From positions 6,667 to 70,666 of the forward strand of contig DJRQ01000065.1 in assembly GCA_002440125.1 (NCBI GenBank): DNA of 64,000 bases, given 5' to 3'. The notes below the pieces were generated by a model that was given only the letters and a program-made list of their open reading frames with translations, made no database searches and had not been told where the DNA came from. How positions within the stretch are numbered: the first letter of the stretch is position 1; the number at the start of each line of letters is the position of its first letter. The stretch comes from Caryophanales bacterium UBA6356 (lineage in GTDB: Bacteria; Bacillota_I; Bacilli_A; RFN20; CAG-826). The translations under genes were made by a program, and so were the position numbers. Below, one piece after another: positions 42,918-51,960 of the stretch.

Positions 42918-44732
42918 TTATTTATCGGTGTCGTTAAGAGAGAGGACTGCCATAAAAGCTTCTTGCGGCACCTCGACAGAACCGATCGCTTTCATTCGTT
43001 TCTTGCCTTCTTTTTGTTTTTCCAAGAGCTTTTTCTTTCGCGAGATATCGCCACCATAGCACTTCGCCAAAACATCTTTGCGCATGCTCTTGATGTCGGC
43101 GCGAGCGACCACTTTTCCATTTATCGCAGCTTGTACTGGCACTTCGAATTGCTGTTTGGGGATGATTTCCTTAAGCTTTGAAACAATCGCAATGCCCCTT
43201 TCGTAAGCGAAGGGACGATAGACGATGGAGGATAAAGCGTCGATTACTTCTCCATTCAATAAGATATCCATCTTGCTAAGCTCCCCTGCTCGATATTCCT
43301 CAATCGTATAATCCAAAGAGGCATAGCCCTTCGTTGCGCTTTTGAGTTTATCGAAGAAATTGAAGACGATTTCGCTAAGGGGAAGGTGGTATTTCACGAC
43401 CTGTCGCGTGTCGTCGAAATAGATGAGATCTTCGTAAACGCCACGCCTATCTTGGCAAAGTTGCATGACCGCTCCCACATATTCCTTGGGCGTCATGATC
43501 GAGGCGTTTACATAAGGCTCTTCGATCGCTTTGATTTTGCTTTGCTCAGGGAGGTCGCTCGGATTATCGACCATCATGGTGGTGCCATCGGTCAATAGGA
43601 TCTTATAGCGGACGCTAGGCGCCGTTAAAATGAGATTCAAACCATATTCTCTTTCGAGCCTTTCCTGAATGACATCCATGTGGAGAAGGCCCAAGAAACC
43701 GCATCGGAAGCCAAATCCGAGGGCCTTGGAGTTTTCCGGCTCATAAGTCAAGGAAGCGTCGTTCAAAGAAAGTTTATCGAGGGCATCCTTCAAGTCCTCG
43801 TATTTTTGGCTATCCACTGGGTAAAGGCCGCAATAGACCATGGGGTTAATCTTTCGATAGCCAGGCAAGGCCTCTTGGCAAGGGTTTGCAGAAAGAGTGA
43901 TCGTTTCTCCAGGGAAAACGTCCTTAATGTCTTTTATCGTCGCCGTGAGATAGCCGACTTCGCCGCTTGAGAGCTCTTTGACGGGTATTTCCTTGGGCGT
44001 ACGAATGCCAAGCTCAGTGACGACATATCTTTTGTTGGCGGCCATTAAAAGGATTTCGTCCCCCACTTTGACCGATCCGTTTTTAACCCGGATTAAAACG
44101 ACGACGCCGCGGTAAGAATCGTAATAGGAATCGAAGATCAGCGCTTGCAATGGAGCGTTATTGTCCCCATTGGGCGGGGGAACGAGTTCCACCACTTTTT
44201 CGAGCATATCGAGAACTCCAACGCCTGTTTTGGCACTCACCAATGAGACATCCTCCATCCCGATTCCGATTCGATCTTCGATTTCTTTTTCGGTCCTTGG
44301 AATATCCGCGCTTGGCAAATCTATTTTATTGATGACAGGCAAAATCATGAGGTCGTTATCAAGCGCCAAGTAGACGTTGGCGAGCGTTTGCGCTTCCACG
44401 CCTTGAGTGGCGTCAACCACCAATAAAGCGCCTTCGCAAGCGGCTAAGCTGCGGGAAACCTCATAACTGAAATCGACGTGCCCTGGCGTGTCGATGAGGT
44501 TGAAAATATAAGATCCGCCGTTTTTGGACTTAAAAGTCACAGTAACCGCGTTAAGCTTAATGGTGATGCCCCTTTCCCTTTCAAGGGCCATGTCATCGAG
44601 CATTTGGGCTTGCAAATTCCTCTTTTCCACCGCGCCCGTGCTTTCCAAAATGCGGTCGCAAAGAGTGCTTTTCCCATGATCGATATGGGCGATAACGCTA
44701 AAATTTCTTATGAGCTTCTGATCAAATGGCAT
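42918..44732 (-). CDS. lepA: Elongation factor 4 (LepA)
   Basis: Ribosome-associated GTPase affecting initiation and 30S biogenesis; 604 aa. G1 AHIDHGKST (15-23), G2 region [11 protein letters not shown]3 DTPGH, G4 NKID, then the EF-G-like domains and the LepA-specific C-terminus ([15 protein letters not shown], then RAYLxx-like basic end [17 protein letters not shown]). Domain IV of EF-G is absent, as in all LepA. No Shine-Dalgarno; TATAAT ends 8 nt before the ATG. lepA-hemW-hrcA is conserved in Bacilli, but the Fic-like operon is inserted here. Confidence 0.95.
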   Translation of the reverse strand: MPFDQKLIRNFSVIAHIDHGKSTLCDRILESTGAVEKRNLQAQMLDDMALERERGITIKLNAVTVTFKSKNGGSYIFNLIDTPGHVDFSYEVSRSLAACEGALLVVDATQGVEAQTLANVYLALDNDLMILPVINKIDLPSADIPRTEKEIEDRIGIGMEDVSLVSAKTGVGVLDMLEKVVELVPPPNGDNNAPLQALIFDSYYDSYRGVVVLIRVKNGSVKVGDEILLMAANKRYVVTELGIRTPKEIPVKELSSGEVGYLTATIKDIKDVFPGETITLSANPCQEALPGYRKINPMVYCGLYPVDSQKYEDLKDALDKLSLNDASLTYEPENSKALGFGFRCGFLGLLHMDVIQERLEREYGLNLILTAPSVRYKILLTDGTTMMVDNPSDLPEQSKIKAIEEPYVNASIMTPKEYVGAVMQLCQDRRGVYEDLIYFDDTRQVVKYHLPLSEIVFNFFDKLKSATKGYASLDYTIEEYRAGELSKMDILLNGEVIDALSSIVYRPFAYERGIAIVSKLKEIIPKQQFEVPVQAAINGKVVARADIKSMRKDVLAKCYGGDISRKKKLLEKQKEGKKRMKAIGSVEVPQEAFMAVLSLNDTDK

Positions 44733-44740
44733 ACCTACTG

Positions 44741-44746
44741 ATTATA
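44741..44746 (-). promoter_or_regulatory. -10 box of lepA, near-leaderless configuration
   Basis: TATAAT on the minus strand, 8 nt before the lepA ATG, with no convincing -35. It lies between the helicase stop and lepA, suggesting a separate lepA promoter. Confidence 0.5.
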
Positions 44747-44757
44747 GCCTATCTTGC

Positions 44758-47094
44758 TTATCCTTTATAGAATTCCTTGGCTTTTCTTGAAACTTCTTCT
44801 GCGGAAGTGACGATTTCATAATCTTGCCAACGTCTTTTATAGATTTCTCGGTATTCGGGCTGGGTGTAGCGATCATCGAATAAAAGGGCGATTCCTGTGT
44901 CTTTTTCGCTGCGGATTAGGCGTCCGACCGCCTGCATGACCTTGTTGATGCCAGGGTTCCGGTAAGCATAATCGAAACCCTTTTCTTTGAAACGGCTCTT
45001 CAAAAGCTCGTTTTCAAAGCCTATTTGCGGCATGCCAGTGCCCACAATGGCGACGCCGATAAGTCGATCGAAAGGCAAATCAACCCCTTCGCTAAAGCTT
45101 CCCCCTATCACTAGAATCCCCACTGTTGTCTTTTTTGGATTTTCTTGGAAATGCGATAAGAACTCGCTTTTCTTTTCGCTATCCATGCTTTCCGTTTGAT
45201 AATAAATATCTACTTCCTCCCCGAAAGACAGCAAAGGCTTTATTTTCGATAGGTAAAGGAAACTTGGCAAATAGATAAAGAAATTTCCGATTTTCGATTG
45301 CACGAAGCTTTGAAGGAACGATGCGACTTCTTGAATCGTTTTATCGCGGTCTTTTAGCCGCAAGCTTATCAAAGGAGCCAAAAGAAGCTTGAAATTTTCT
45401 TTGGGGAAAGGGGATGGCAAAAGCAAATAAGGGACGTTTTCGAGGCCTAGAATGCTCTCAATGAAATATCCAATGGGAGAAAAGGTGCCGCTAAAAAAGA
45501 CCGCTCCCCGGACTTTCTCGAAGGATTCCAAAAGCATTTTTGAGGCATCTAGGCACAAAAGGCCGATACTTTTGTCTTTCCCTTCCACCGAAGCGTAGGG
45601 AACAAGTTCAGGATAATTCTCCAAAAGGTAGCGGAGTCGAAAACATTTTCGGGAGAAATCGTTGACGCTTTCGGGTAAAGGCGGAAGCCCATCCTCCTTC
45701 AAAAGCTCTTTCTTGGCATCCAAAAAGCGGTTGATCCCTTTGGAAAGGTCTTGCGGGAAATCCTCCAAAGCAAAAGAAGCCCTTCGTCCCTCTAAATTCT
45801 TTTCGATGGCTTTTTGGATCTTTCCTAGACGAAGCGAAAACCCTTTTTTAGGGTAGCCTTTCAAAGATTGCTTTGCTTTTTTGCACTCCCAAAGGGAAAG
45901 CGATTCGCTATAAGCTCGCCTTCCTCTGTCGACAAGGTTATGGGCCTCGTCGACTAAAACGAAAAAATTCTTGGCATTCTCTATGGATGTTTCTCCAAAA
46001 TAGCGTTCTAAGCGAACAAAAGGGTCGATGAAATAGTTATAATCCGCGACGATGACATCGCTATCGAAAGAGAGGTCGAGTTCGAGTTCAAAGGGACAAA
46101 CGCCAAATTCGAGAGCGAGCTTTGTGACGTTTTCCTTATTGAAGTGGACATATCTTTTAAGAGCCTCTTTTCGAACGTTAGGCAATAAAGAATAATAGTT
46201 TTTGGCAAAGGGGCAGGAGTCGGGATTGCATTCCTTGCCCTTTGATAGGCAAATGGATTCCTTTGAAGCGAGGGTGCTTACCCTGATGCATAATCCTTCA
46301 TCGATCAGCAATTTCAAGGCCTTCTCGGCGCTTTCTTGGCCACTGCTTTTGGCGGAAAGGAAGAACACTTTGCTTATTCCAGTCGCCCCGAACGCCTTCA
46401 TGGCGGGATAAAGGGAAGACATTGTTTTGCCAATGCCAGTAGGCGCTTCGCAAAAGAAATAGCCGCCTTTTTTGATAGTCGCATAAATATATTTCGCCAT
46501 CGTTTGCTGGCCTTTCCGAAAAGTCTTATAAGGAAAAGAAAGTTTTTTAGCGCTTTCGTGGCGGAGGGAAAGGTGAGCGAAAACCTCTTCCTCTCTTTTT
46601 AGAAATTCATCGATGAGACAATCGATGTCCTTCTGAAGCTCGGCCTTTTCGAAAGTCCAAAGATGGGTTTTCTTTTCATTTGTTTTTTGAGAGAGGTAAG
46701 TCAGTTGGATTTGAGCCCGGTCTCCGCCGTTTTTAAGCAAATAAAGGAGGGCGTAGCATTTGGCTTGGCCCAAATGCCATTCTTTCTCTTCTTCGAAAAA
46801 GACGTCTAAATCCGAAACTGTGCTCTTGATTTCGTCGATAATTGGGCATTTTCCACCAACGATTATGCCATCGGCCCGTCCTTGGAGAGTCAAAGAGACG
46901 TTCTCCCTTTCGAAAGTGCCATCCAATGGGACTTCCGAAAGATATTCTCGGCCTTGCTTCTTTTGATAAGAGGCATGCATCGCGCTTCCTAAAAGCATGG
47001 TATCGCGATTGAAAACCCTATTGTCGATATCCCCTGTCCGAAGCAAAGAATCCACCAACGCGTGGACGCTTAAAACGATTTTTCTTTTTTCCAT
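44758..47094 (-). CDS. PD-(D/E)XK nuclease fused to DinG/XPD-type DNA helicase
   Basis: 778 aa. Residues 1-125 have a Cas4/RecB-like nuclease signature: H40, D75 in GRADGII, E88-I-K90 in the strand IIDEIKS and Q110 in LGQAKCYALLY. Residues 190-778 form a superfamily 2 XPD/DinG helicase: Walker A EAPTGIGKTMSSLYP, iron-sulfur cysteines in CLSKGKECNPDSCPFAK, DEAH in VLVDEAHNL, and motifs V/VI with GGSFSEGVDLPFDRLIG and QAVGRLIRSEKDTG. A 5'-3' helicase that cuts what it unwinds would suit repair or defence. It directly follows fmt, so it is probably co-transcribed with it. Confidence 0.85.
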   Translation of the reverse strand: MEKRKIVLSVHALVDSLLRTGDIDNRVFNRDTMLLGSAMHASYQKKQGREYLSEVPLDGTFERENVSLTLQGRADGIIVGGKCPIIDEIKSTVSDLDVFFEEEKEWHLGQAKCYALLYLLKNGGDRAQIQLTYLSQKTNEKKTHLWTFEKAELQKDIDCLIDEFLKREEEVFAHLSLRHESAKKLSFPYKTFRKGQQTMAKYIYATIKKGGYFFCEAPTGIGKTMSSLYPAMKAFGATGISKVFFLSAKSSGQESAEKALKLLIDEGLCIRVSTLASKESICLSKGKECNPDSCPFAKNYYSLLPNVRKEALKRYVHFNKENVTKLALEFGVCPFELELDLSFDSDVIVADYNYFIDPFVRLERYFGETSIENAKNFFVLVDEAHNLVDRGRRAYSESLSLWECKKAKQSLKGYPKKGFSLRLGKIQKAIEKNLEGRRASFALEDFPQDLSKGINRFLDAKKELLKEDGLPPLPESVNDFSRKCFRLRYLLENYPELVPYASVEGKDKSIGLLCLDASKMLLESFEKVRGAVFFSGTFSPIGYFIESILGLENVPYLLLPSPFPKENFKLLLAPLISLRLKDRDKTIQEVASFLQSFVQSKIGNFFIYLPSFLYLSKIKPLLSFGEEVDIYYQTESMDSEKKSEFLSHFQENPKKTTVGILVIGGSFSEGVDLPFDRLIGVAIVGTGMPQIGFENELLKSRFKEKGFDYAYRNPGINKVMQAVGRLIRSEKDTGIALLFDDRYTQPEYREIYKRRWQDYEIVTSAEEVSRKAKEFYKG

Positions 47095-47098
47095 TCTC

Positions 47099-48043
47099 TT
47101 ATGAAACGCGTAAGCCTTCGATGTTTTGGTGCCCGTTTAGAAAGGATTGGGCGTCCATTGGTTTTTTGCCTTCCAAAAAGAGAGAAGTCAAAGACAAAAC
47201 GCCATCTTTCAGATTCAAATAGAGATTCTTTTTGTCGCGCCAAAGAGAGCCGACTTCCCCTTTGGGCTCAAGAATCGTTTTCTTCGAAGAAAGGATTTTA
47301 AGCTTCTTCCCTTCGAAAATAACGTAAGCGCCCGGTTTTTCGCTTAAAGCGCGGATGTAATTGAATGTTTCCTCGAGGGACAAAGCAAGAGGGAGATGTT
47401 CCTCTTCGGGCAAAATCTTTTTAGCGATGCTTACTAGCGCCGGATTTTGTTTTTCGGCATGGAGCTCGCCATTGGCTAAAGGAAGCAAATCTTTAAGGAT
47501 CAAACTACTTGCCGCCTTCGCCATTTTTTGCGCGACGGAAGTGTAGTTATCCGTTTCTTCGATGGGGAATCGCTCTTGATCAAAGACGTCTCCTGCGTCC
47601 ATTTCCGATACCATTTGCATAAGGCAAACGCCAGTTTCCTTTTCGCCATTCATGATGGCGCGTTGCATCGGCGCGGCACCGCGGTATTTCGGCAAAAGAG
47701 AGCCATGAAGATTAAAGCTTCCTAAGGGTGCGCTTTGGAGGACTTCGTCTGGTATTATTTGCCCATAGGCAATGCAAACGATGATGTCATAGTCGATGTT
47801 TTTTAAAAAATCATGGTCCTTCCGAATTCGGTGCGGAGTAAAAACCGGAATCGAATGATTTGCGGCGCATTCTTTGACTTCCGAGGGGCTTAAGATCCCT
47901 TTTCTTCCTCTCGGTTTATCTTCTTGCGAGATAACCCCTGCCACCTTGAAACCACTAAGATAGATATTCTCTAAAACGGTTGCCGCAATCGCCGGGGTCC
48001 CAAAGAAGAGAACTTTCAATTGTTTTGGATCGCTATATTTCAT
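47099..48043 (-). CDS. fmt: Methionyl-tRNA formyltransferase
   Basis: Formylates initiator Met-tRNA; 314 aa. Motifs: VLFFGTPAIAATVLEN, ISQEDKPRGRKGILSPSEVK, the catalytic Asn-His in FNLHGSLLPKYRGAAPMQRAI, Asp in SEMDAGDVFDQ, and a C-terminal OB-like domain. The ATG has no Shine-Dalgarno; TAAAAT sits 7 nt upstream, in an 83-bp region shared with a divergent gene, so leaderless initiation is likely. def and priA, common neighbours, are not here. Confidence 0.95.
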   Translation of the reverse strand: MKYSDPKQLKVLFFGTPAIAATVLENIYLSGFKVAGVISQEDKPRGRKGILSPSEVKECAANHSIPVFTPHRIRKDHDFLKNIDYDIIVCIAYGQIIPDEVLQSAPLGSFNLHGSLLPKYRGAAPMQRAIMNGEKETGVCLMQMVSEMDAGDVFDQERFPIEETDNYTSVAQKMAKAASSLILKDLLPLANGELHAEKQNPALVSIAKKILPEEEHLPLALSLEETFNYIRALSEKPGAYVIFEGKKLKILSSKKTILEPKGEVGSLWRDKKNLYLNLKDGVLSLTSLFLEGKKPMDAQSFLNGHQNIEGLRVS

Positions 48044-48050
48044 CGCCCCA

Positions 48051-48056
48051 ATTTTA
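48051..48056 (-). promoter_or_regulatory. -10 box of fmt, leaderless configuration
   Basis: TAAAAT on the minus strand, 7 nt before the ATG. fmt can only be driven from this divergent region. The -35 is weak. Confidence 0.5.
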
Positions 48057-48102
48057 ATACAAGAACCGGCGAGTGACGAATGTTTTAAAACTTTGCTTAT
48101 GT

Positions 48103-48108
48103 TAAAAT
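48103..48108 (+). promoter_or_regulatory. -10 box of the acyl-ligase/ACP gene
   Basis: TAAAAT, followed 8 nt later by the Shine-Dalgarno AGGTGA (48117-48122) and the ATG at 48127. The -35 is not convincing. Confidence 0.45.
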
Positions 48109-48126
48109 TAAACGATAGGTGACTTT

Positions 48127-50148
48127 ATGCAGAAATCAAATTACAAAGAAAGACAAAAATTCTTAGACACTTCCTTGCTTTTGGATAAAGGGCCAAAGAG
48201 TTTCGAAAATATATTCCATACTTTGATGAGGAAAAACAAAAGGAAGGCAGCCGCTTTATATTTCGACGAAGACGATAGGCAAAAAACCTTCACCTATAAG
48301 GAACTAGAGGAACGCGTCCGCTATATCTCAAGACATCTTAATGGACTTTTCATGGATTTCGGGCAAGACGAAATCATTGCCTTGAAAATAAAGAATTCCC
48401 CCGATTGGCCTGTTCTTTTTTGGGCGGTTTTGGAAAGTGGGTTTTCCGTTCTTCTAATCGATGCGAGGATGGCTAAAGAGAATACGGAAAATCTTTTGAA
48501 GCAATCCGGTGCGAAAGCTATTATCGCCACCGAGGAGACGTCTTATTCGGTTCCTTTGCTCCGCCTAAACGACATCGTTTCTTCCGAAGAAAAAGAAACA
48601 TGCCGCCATTGGGGCAACCAGGTTCTCTTTTGCTCAAGCGGCACCACTGGCGACATCAAGATGATGGTAATGGATGGCGAAAACATGATTGCCCAAATCC
48701 AAAGCGCCCGCATCTTAGCCAAAGAAAACGCGACCATTATGCCTCTTGGTCCCGTCCGCATTCTAGCGATGGTTCCTTTTCATCACATTTTCGGTTTTAT
48801 CGCTGTATTCCTTTGGTATTCCTATTTCGGAAAAACGATCGTCTATCCCAATTCCATAGCGTCCAAGGATATAGTGATGGCTTTAAAAAAAGGAAAGGTC
48901 ACCCATCTTTATAGCGTGCCTCTTTTTTGGGATGGCATCGCTCAAAAGGTGGAGCGTTCTTTCGCCTTAAAAGGCGAGAAAAAAACGGCAATCCTCGAAA
49001 AAATGGTCGCTTCCGCCATTGGGGAAATCACCCAACAAGAAGCTGGCATTTATGGCTATAAGCTCTTTCGAAACTTGATTCAAAAGAAAGTCTTGGGGAA
49101 TAGAATCGTCGCCTGTATTTCTGGCGGCGGCTACCTTCAAAAGAAGACATTGCGCCTCTTAAATGGCATCGGCTATCCCTTGGTCAATGGGTATGGCATG
49201 ACGGAAATCGGCGTCGCCAGCGTGGAATATTCAATGCTCACCCACGATATCCTTGAGGATTCCATCGGGAAGGGATTCGGAGGATTCGAGTTCAAACTAG
49301 AAAAAGTGCCTGGGGCCAAAGATAACGAGGGCGAGCTTTTAATCCGAAGCAAAACGATTCATAAAGAAGAAATCATCGCCGGAAAGAGACAGAGAACGTC
49401 TTTGGAAGATGGCTTTTTTAGAACGGGGGATATCGCTTCCATCGCCGAGGATGGAAGGATCTTTATTCATGGCAGGATCAAAGACACCATCATCTCGAGC
49501 AATGGCGAAAACGTTTATCCGGATGAAATAGAGGCCTATTTCGCCAATCTTCCCCATGTCTTGTCTCTGGCTAGCGTCGGAATGGAGGAAGAAGGAAAAG
49601 AAAACATCTACCTTGTCATCGATTTAGACAATTCCATCAGCGAGAAAGAACTCCAAGAGCTAAAGAAAAAGATTGATGCCATTAATGCCACTCTTCCAAG
49701 CGAAAAAAAGATTTCCAAAACGCTGATATCCAAAAAATCCCTTCCGATGGCCAATAACATGAAAGTCAAACGCTTTGCCCTAAAAAACCAAATCCGCCAA
49801 GATCCGGACGCTTTTTATGATTTCGATAAGAAAGAACATGGCGTTTCTTTTTCTGGTTTCGACGAAAAAGAAGTCCTAGAGACGATGGATGGCGTGAGGA
49901 AGATTTTTTCCAAAATCCTTTTGCTTCCGGAATTTAAAATTGGCAATAACGACGTTTGGAACCAATCTCTTGGCGGCGATTCCATGACTTATATCACAAT
50001 GATAAACGATTTGAACGACTGCTTCGGAGTGGAGATTCCGATGGAGTCGTATGGGAAAATCGGAACCGTTTCCGGCTTCACCCATGAAATCCTTCTTTTA
50101 AAGCATAAGGAAAAGGCGCCCAAAGAGAAGGAAATGCCTATTGAATGA
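48127..50148 (+). CDS. AMP-forming acyl ligase fused to an acyl carrier protein domain
   Basis: 673 aa. Residues 1-560 are a class I adenylate-forming enzyme: P-loop FCSSGTTGDIKMM, VNGYGMTEIGVAS, then DGFFRTGDIASIAEDGRIFIHGR and IKDTIISSNGENVYPDEIE, with a C-terminal lysine region (LPMANNMKVKRFALK). Residues about 590-655 are a carrier domain with GGDSMTYITM, Ser619 being the expected phosphopantetheine site. It probably activates a free carboxylic acid, likely a fatty acid, and loads it on its own carrier, feeding phospholipid synthesis; PlsY is encoded at 11822. An amino-acid loading or bioactive-lipid role is also possible. It stands alone, with its own promoter, between fmt and rpsT. Confidence 0.85.
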   Translation: MQKSNYKERQKFLDTSLLLDKGPKSFENIFHTLMRKNKRKAAALYFDEDDRQKTFTYKELEERVRYISRHLNGLFMDFGQDEIIALKIKNSPDWPVLFWAVLESGFSVLLIDARMAKENTENLLKQSGAKAIIATEETSYSVPLLRLNDIVSSEEKETCRHWGNQVLFCSSGTTGDIKMMVMDGENMIAQIQSARILAKENATIMPLGPVRILAMVPFHHIFGFIAVFLWYSYFGKTIVYPNSIASKDIVMALKKGKVTHLYSVPLFWDGIAQKVERSFALKGEKKTAILEKMVASAIGEITQQEAGIYGYKLFRNLIQKKVLGNRIVACISGGGYLQKKTLRLLNGIGYPLVNGYGMTEIGVASVEYSMLTHDILEDSIGKGFGGFEFKLEKVPGAKDNEGELLIRSKTIHKEEIIAGKRQRTSLEDGFFRTGDIASIAEDGRIFIHGRIKDTIISSNGENVYPDEIEAYFANLPHVLSLASVGMEEEGKENIYLVIDLDNSISEKELQELKKKIDAINATLPSEKKISKTLISKKSLPMANNMKVKRFALKNQIRQDPDAFYDFDKKEHGVSFSGFDEKEVLETMDGVRKIFSKILLLPEFKIGNNDVWNQSLGGDSMTYITMINDLNDCFGVEIPMESYGKIGTVSGFTHEILLLKHKEKAPKEKEMPIE

Positions 50149-50169
50149 CGATGATTAAAAGGGTAAAAT
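50141..50169 (+). promoter_or_regulatory. Promoter of rpsT
   Basis: TTGAAT (50141-50146), exactly 17 nt and TAAAAT (50164-50169), overlapping the end of the upstream gene. A 33-nt leader with an AAGGAA Shine-Dalgarno follows. Confidence 0.8.
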
Positions 50170-50202
50170 CATACCCGCAAACGAAAGAAAAAGGAACGAA
50201 AA

Positions 50203-50463
50203 ATGGCTAACATTAAATCACAAATCAAGAGAATTGACATCTATGCTCGCAACAACGCCCGCAACAGCTCCCGCAAAGCGGAAACGAAAACGGCAATCAA
50301 GAAAGTCGAAAAACTCGTGAACGAAGGCAAGAAAGAAGAAGCTGTTGTCGCTATGAAAAACGCGATTTCCCTTCTTGATAAGCTCGCTCAAGATGGCATC
50401 GTGAGCCGAAACGCAGTGACCCGCAAAAAAGGGCAACTTGAAGCGAAAGTCGCCACTCTCTAA
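50203..50463 (+). CDS. rpsT: 30S ribosomal protein S20
   Basis: 86-aa basic, all-helical protein that binds the 5' domain of 16S rRNA: MANIKSQIKRIDIYARNNARNSSRKAE at the start and DKLAQDGIVSRNAVTRKKGQLEAKV at the end. Strong Shine-Dalgarno AAGGAA, own promoter and own terminator. rpsT divergent from holA is the usual Bacilli layout. Confidence 0.96.
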   Translation: MANIKSQIKRIDIYARNNARNSSRKAETKTAIKKVEKLVNEGKKEEAVVAMKNAISLLDKLAQDGIVSRNAVTRKKGQLEAKVATL

Positions 50464-50480
50464 TTTTCAGATAGATCTTT

Positions 50481-50503
50481 AACCGGCCAAGCGCCGGTTT
50501 TTT
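50481..50503 (+). terminator. Terminator of rpsT
   Basis: AACCGGC-CAAGC-GCCGGTT, a perfect 7-bp stem followed by TTTT, 17 nt after the rpsT stop. It runs into the stop codon of the convergent phosphoesterase gene. Confidence 0.85.
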
Positions 50504-50951
50504 ATATAGTCTTAAAGAGAAAGGTCTCTCCTACTTCCTTTGCTTCTAAAACAAGATAAGAACCATAGTTCCCATCCCGTGGAAAGTCCAAAGAACCAGG
50601 ACAATATATGCCCATTCCTTCGATTTTCGTTTCTCTTCTTTTATGAGTGTGTCCATGGACGAAATAAGAAAAGCCTTCACCCTTAAGCGCTCGGTATTCT
50701 TCCATCGCCAAAAAAGGTATATGCCTTAAGAAAATCCTTTTTCCGCTTGGCAAAAGGAGCTTTCGTGATAGCGGATAATGGAAAAGAGAAGAGTCGCAAT
50801 TGCCCTTGACCGAACAAAAGGGGGCGATTTCATCGGCACTGCATTCCGAATCCCCCAAATGGAAAAAAATCGACGCGTCAAATTCTTTTAGGGCCACTTT
50901 CCGGAGCAAAGACAGCTCGCCATGGGTGTAGCTTATAAAAACTATTTTCAT
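50502..50951 (-). CDS. YfcE/MJ0936-type metallophosphoesterase with altered metal site
   Basis: 149-aa calcineurin-like phosphoesterase. Motifs: IVFISYTHGE (the family has SDTHG), FFHLGDSE, VKGNCD, LRHIPF (the family has LTHGH) and FVHGHTHKR. The first metal aspartate is replaced by Tyr8 and the later HG by HI, while the other ligands remain. Activity may be reduced or changed. It starts 2 nt before the stop of holA's transcript ends, so it is co-transcribed with holA. Confidence 0.8.
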   Translation of the reverse strand: MKIVFISYTHGELSLLRKVALKEFDASIFFHLGDSECSADEIAPFCSVKGNCDSSLFHYPLSRKLLLPSGKRIFLRHIPFLAMEEYRALKGEGFSYFVHGHTHKRRETKIEGMGIYCPGSLDFPRDGNYGSYLVLEAKEVGETFLFKTI

Positions 50952-50953
50952 TT

Positions 50954-51934
50954 TTATTTATCGATCGGGAAGTTGGAAAGCAAAAGGTTGAAAGCGAGTT
51001 CCTCCCCCATCTTCCCCTGCATGATGCTTAAGAGAGTTTGGTAGATCATTTCTTGGCATTCCTCTATTTTCCGAGTCGAAAGCCTCCGCAAAGAATAGAG
51101 ACAGGCATTGACTCTGCCTATGGAGGCGAGGAGCTCTCTTGCTATCGTGTAAGTATCCGCCCCTTCTTTTTGAAGGATGGCCACTTCGTGAAGAAATCGA
51201 TATTCTTTCGCTAAAAGGTTAAGCAAAGTAACAGCGCTCGTGTTTTTTATTTTGAGATCTTTATAAATGCCAATCGCCGCCCCTTTGTCGCCTCTTGATA
51301 AAGCCCTCGAAAGCTGGAAAACGTCTTCCTCCAAAGGAGAAACGCAAAGTTTTTCGACCATTTCTTTATCGACTTCTTGCCCCAACGCATAGGAGAGGAG
51401 CTTATCGCTTTCATTAAGAAAAAGAGAGTAATCCCCTTTGGTCTTGGATAGCAAAAGATCCCTTGCCTCAAAAGTGATAGAGCTCCCTCTTTTTTTAAAA
51501 TAATCGACGCAATAGGTTTTCCACTCCTCTTCGCTAAGAAGGCCGATTTGAGATACTTTCGCGCCTCCTTTTTGAAGCGCTTTGTAAAAACGGCTTTTTT
51601 CATCGATAGAATCGGAATAAACCACCAAAAAAAGATGAATAAAGGGATTTGGAGATTCGAAATATTCCAAAAGAGGCTCTTCGTCGTCGTTCTTTTGGAC
51701 TTTCGGCTTCGTTTTGCTTTTTGTGAGATAGAAAAAATTGTCCGCAACAACGACTTTCTTCTCATACCCCAATGGCAAAGACTCGGCTTCGTTATAAAGG
51801 TCGATAAGTTTCGTCTCAATCATATCCAAGGAAACGAAGTTCATATCGTCTTTCTTTTCCAAGATGCTTGAAACGAGTTTCTTGAGGACCCTTTTAAGCA
51901 TCCTTCCTTCCGAGCAATAGAGAACTTGAATCAT
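50954..51934 (-). CDS. holA: DNA polymerase III delta subunit HolA
   Basis: Clamp-loader wrench that opens the beta ring; 326 aa. Pattern of the family: an N-terminal AAA-like domain without Walker motifs, FESPNPFIHLFLVVYSDSIDEKSRFYKAL, a middle helical part with LCVSPLEEDVFQLSRALSRGDKGAA, and the C-terminal collar. ComEC-holA-rpsT is a conserved order. It has no Shine-Dalgarno; TATAAT ends 6 nt before the ATG. Confidence 0.88.
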   Translation of the reverse strand: MIQVLYCSEGRMLKRVLKKLVSSILEKKDDMNFVSLDMIETKLIDLYNEAESLPLGYEKKVVVADNFFYLTKSKTKPKVQKNDDEEPLLEYFESPNPFIHLFLVVYSDSIDEKSRFYKALQKGGAKVSQIGLLSEEEWKTYCVDYFKKRGSSITFEARDLLLSKTKGDYSLFLNESDKLLSYALGQEVDKEMVEKLCVSPLEEDVFQLSRALSRGDKGAAIGIYKDLKIKNTSAVTLLNLLAKEYRFLHEVAILQKEGADTYTIARELLASIGRVNACLYSLRRLSTRKIEECQEMIYQTLLSIMQGKMGEELAFNLLLSNFPIDK

Positions 51935-51940
51935 AAATCA

Positions 51941-51946
51941 ATTATA
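51941..51946 (-). promoter_or_regulatory. -10 box of holA, leaderless configuration
   Basis: TATAAT on the minus strand, 6 nt (TGATTT) before the ATG. A weak TTCTTT lies 17 nt upstream as a possible -35. It sits in the 26-bp gap after comEC. Confidence 0.5.
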
Positions 51947-51960
51947 CTTCGAAATCCCTT

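Noticed and set aside
51247..51819. 190-codon frame inside holA on the same strand
   Set aside because: An alternate frame of holA, rich in Lys/Arg and without domains; holA's own family pattern is clear.
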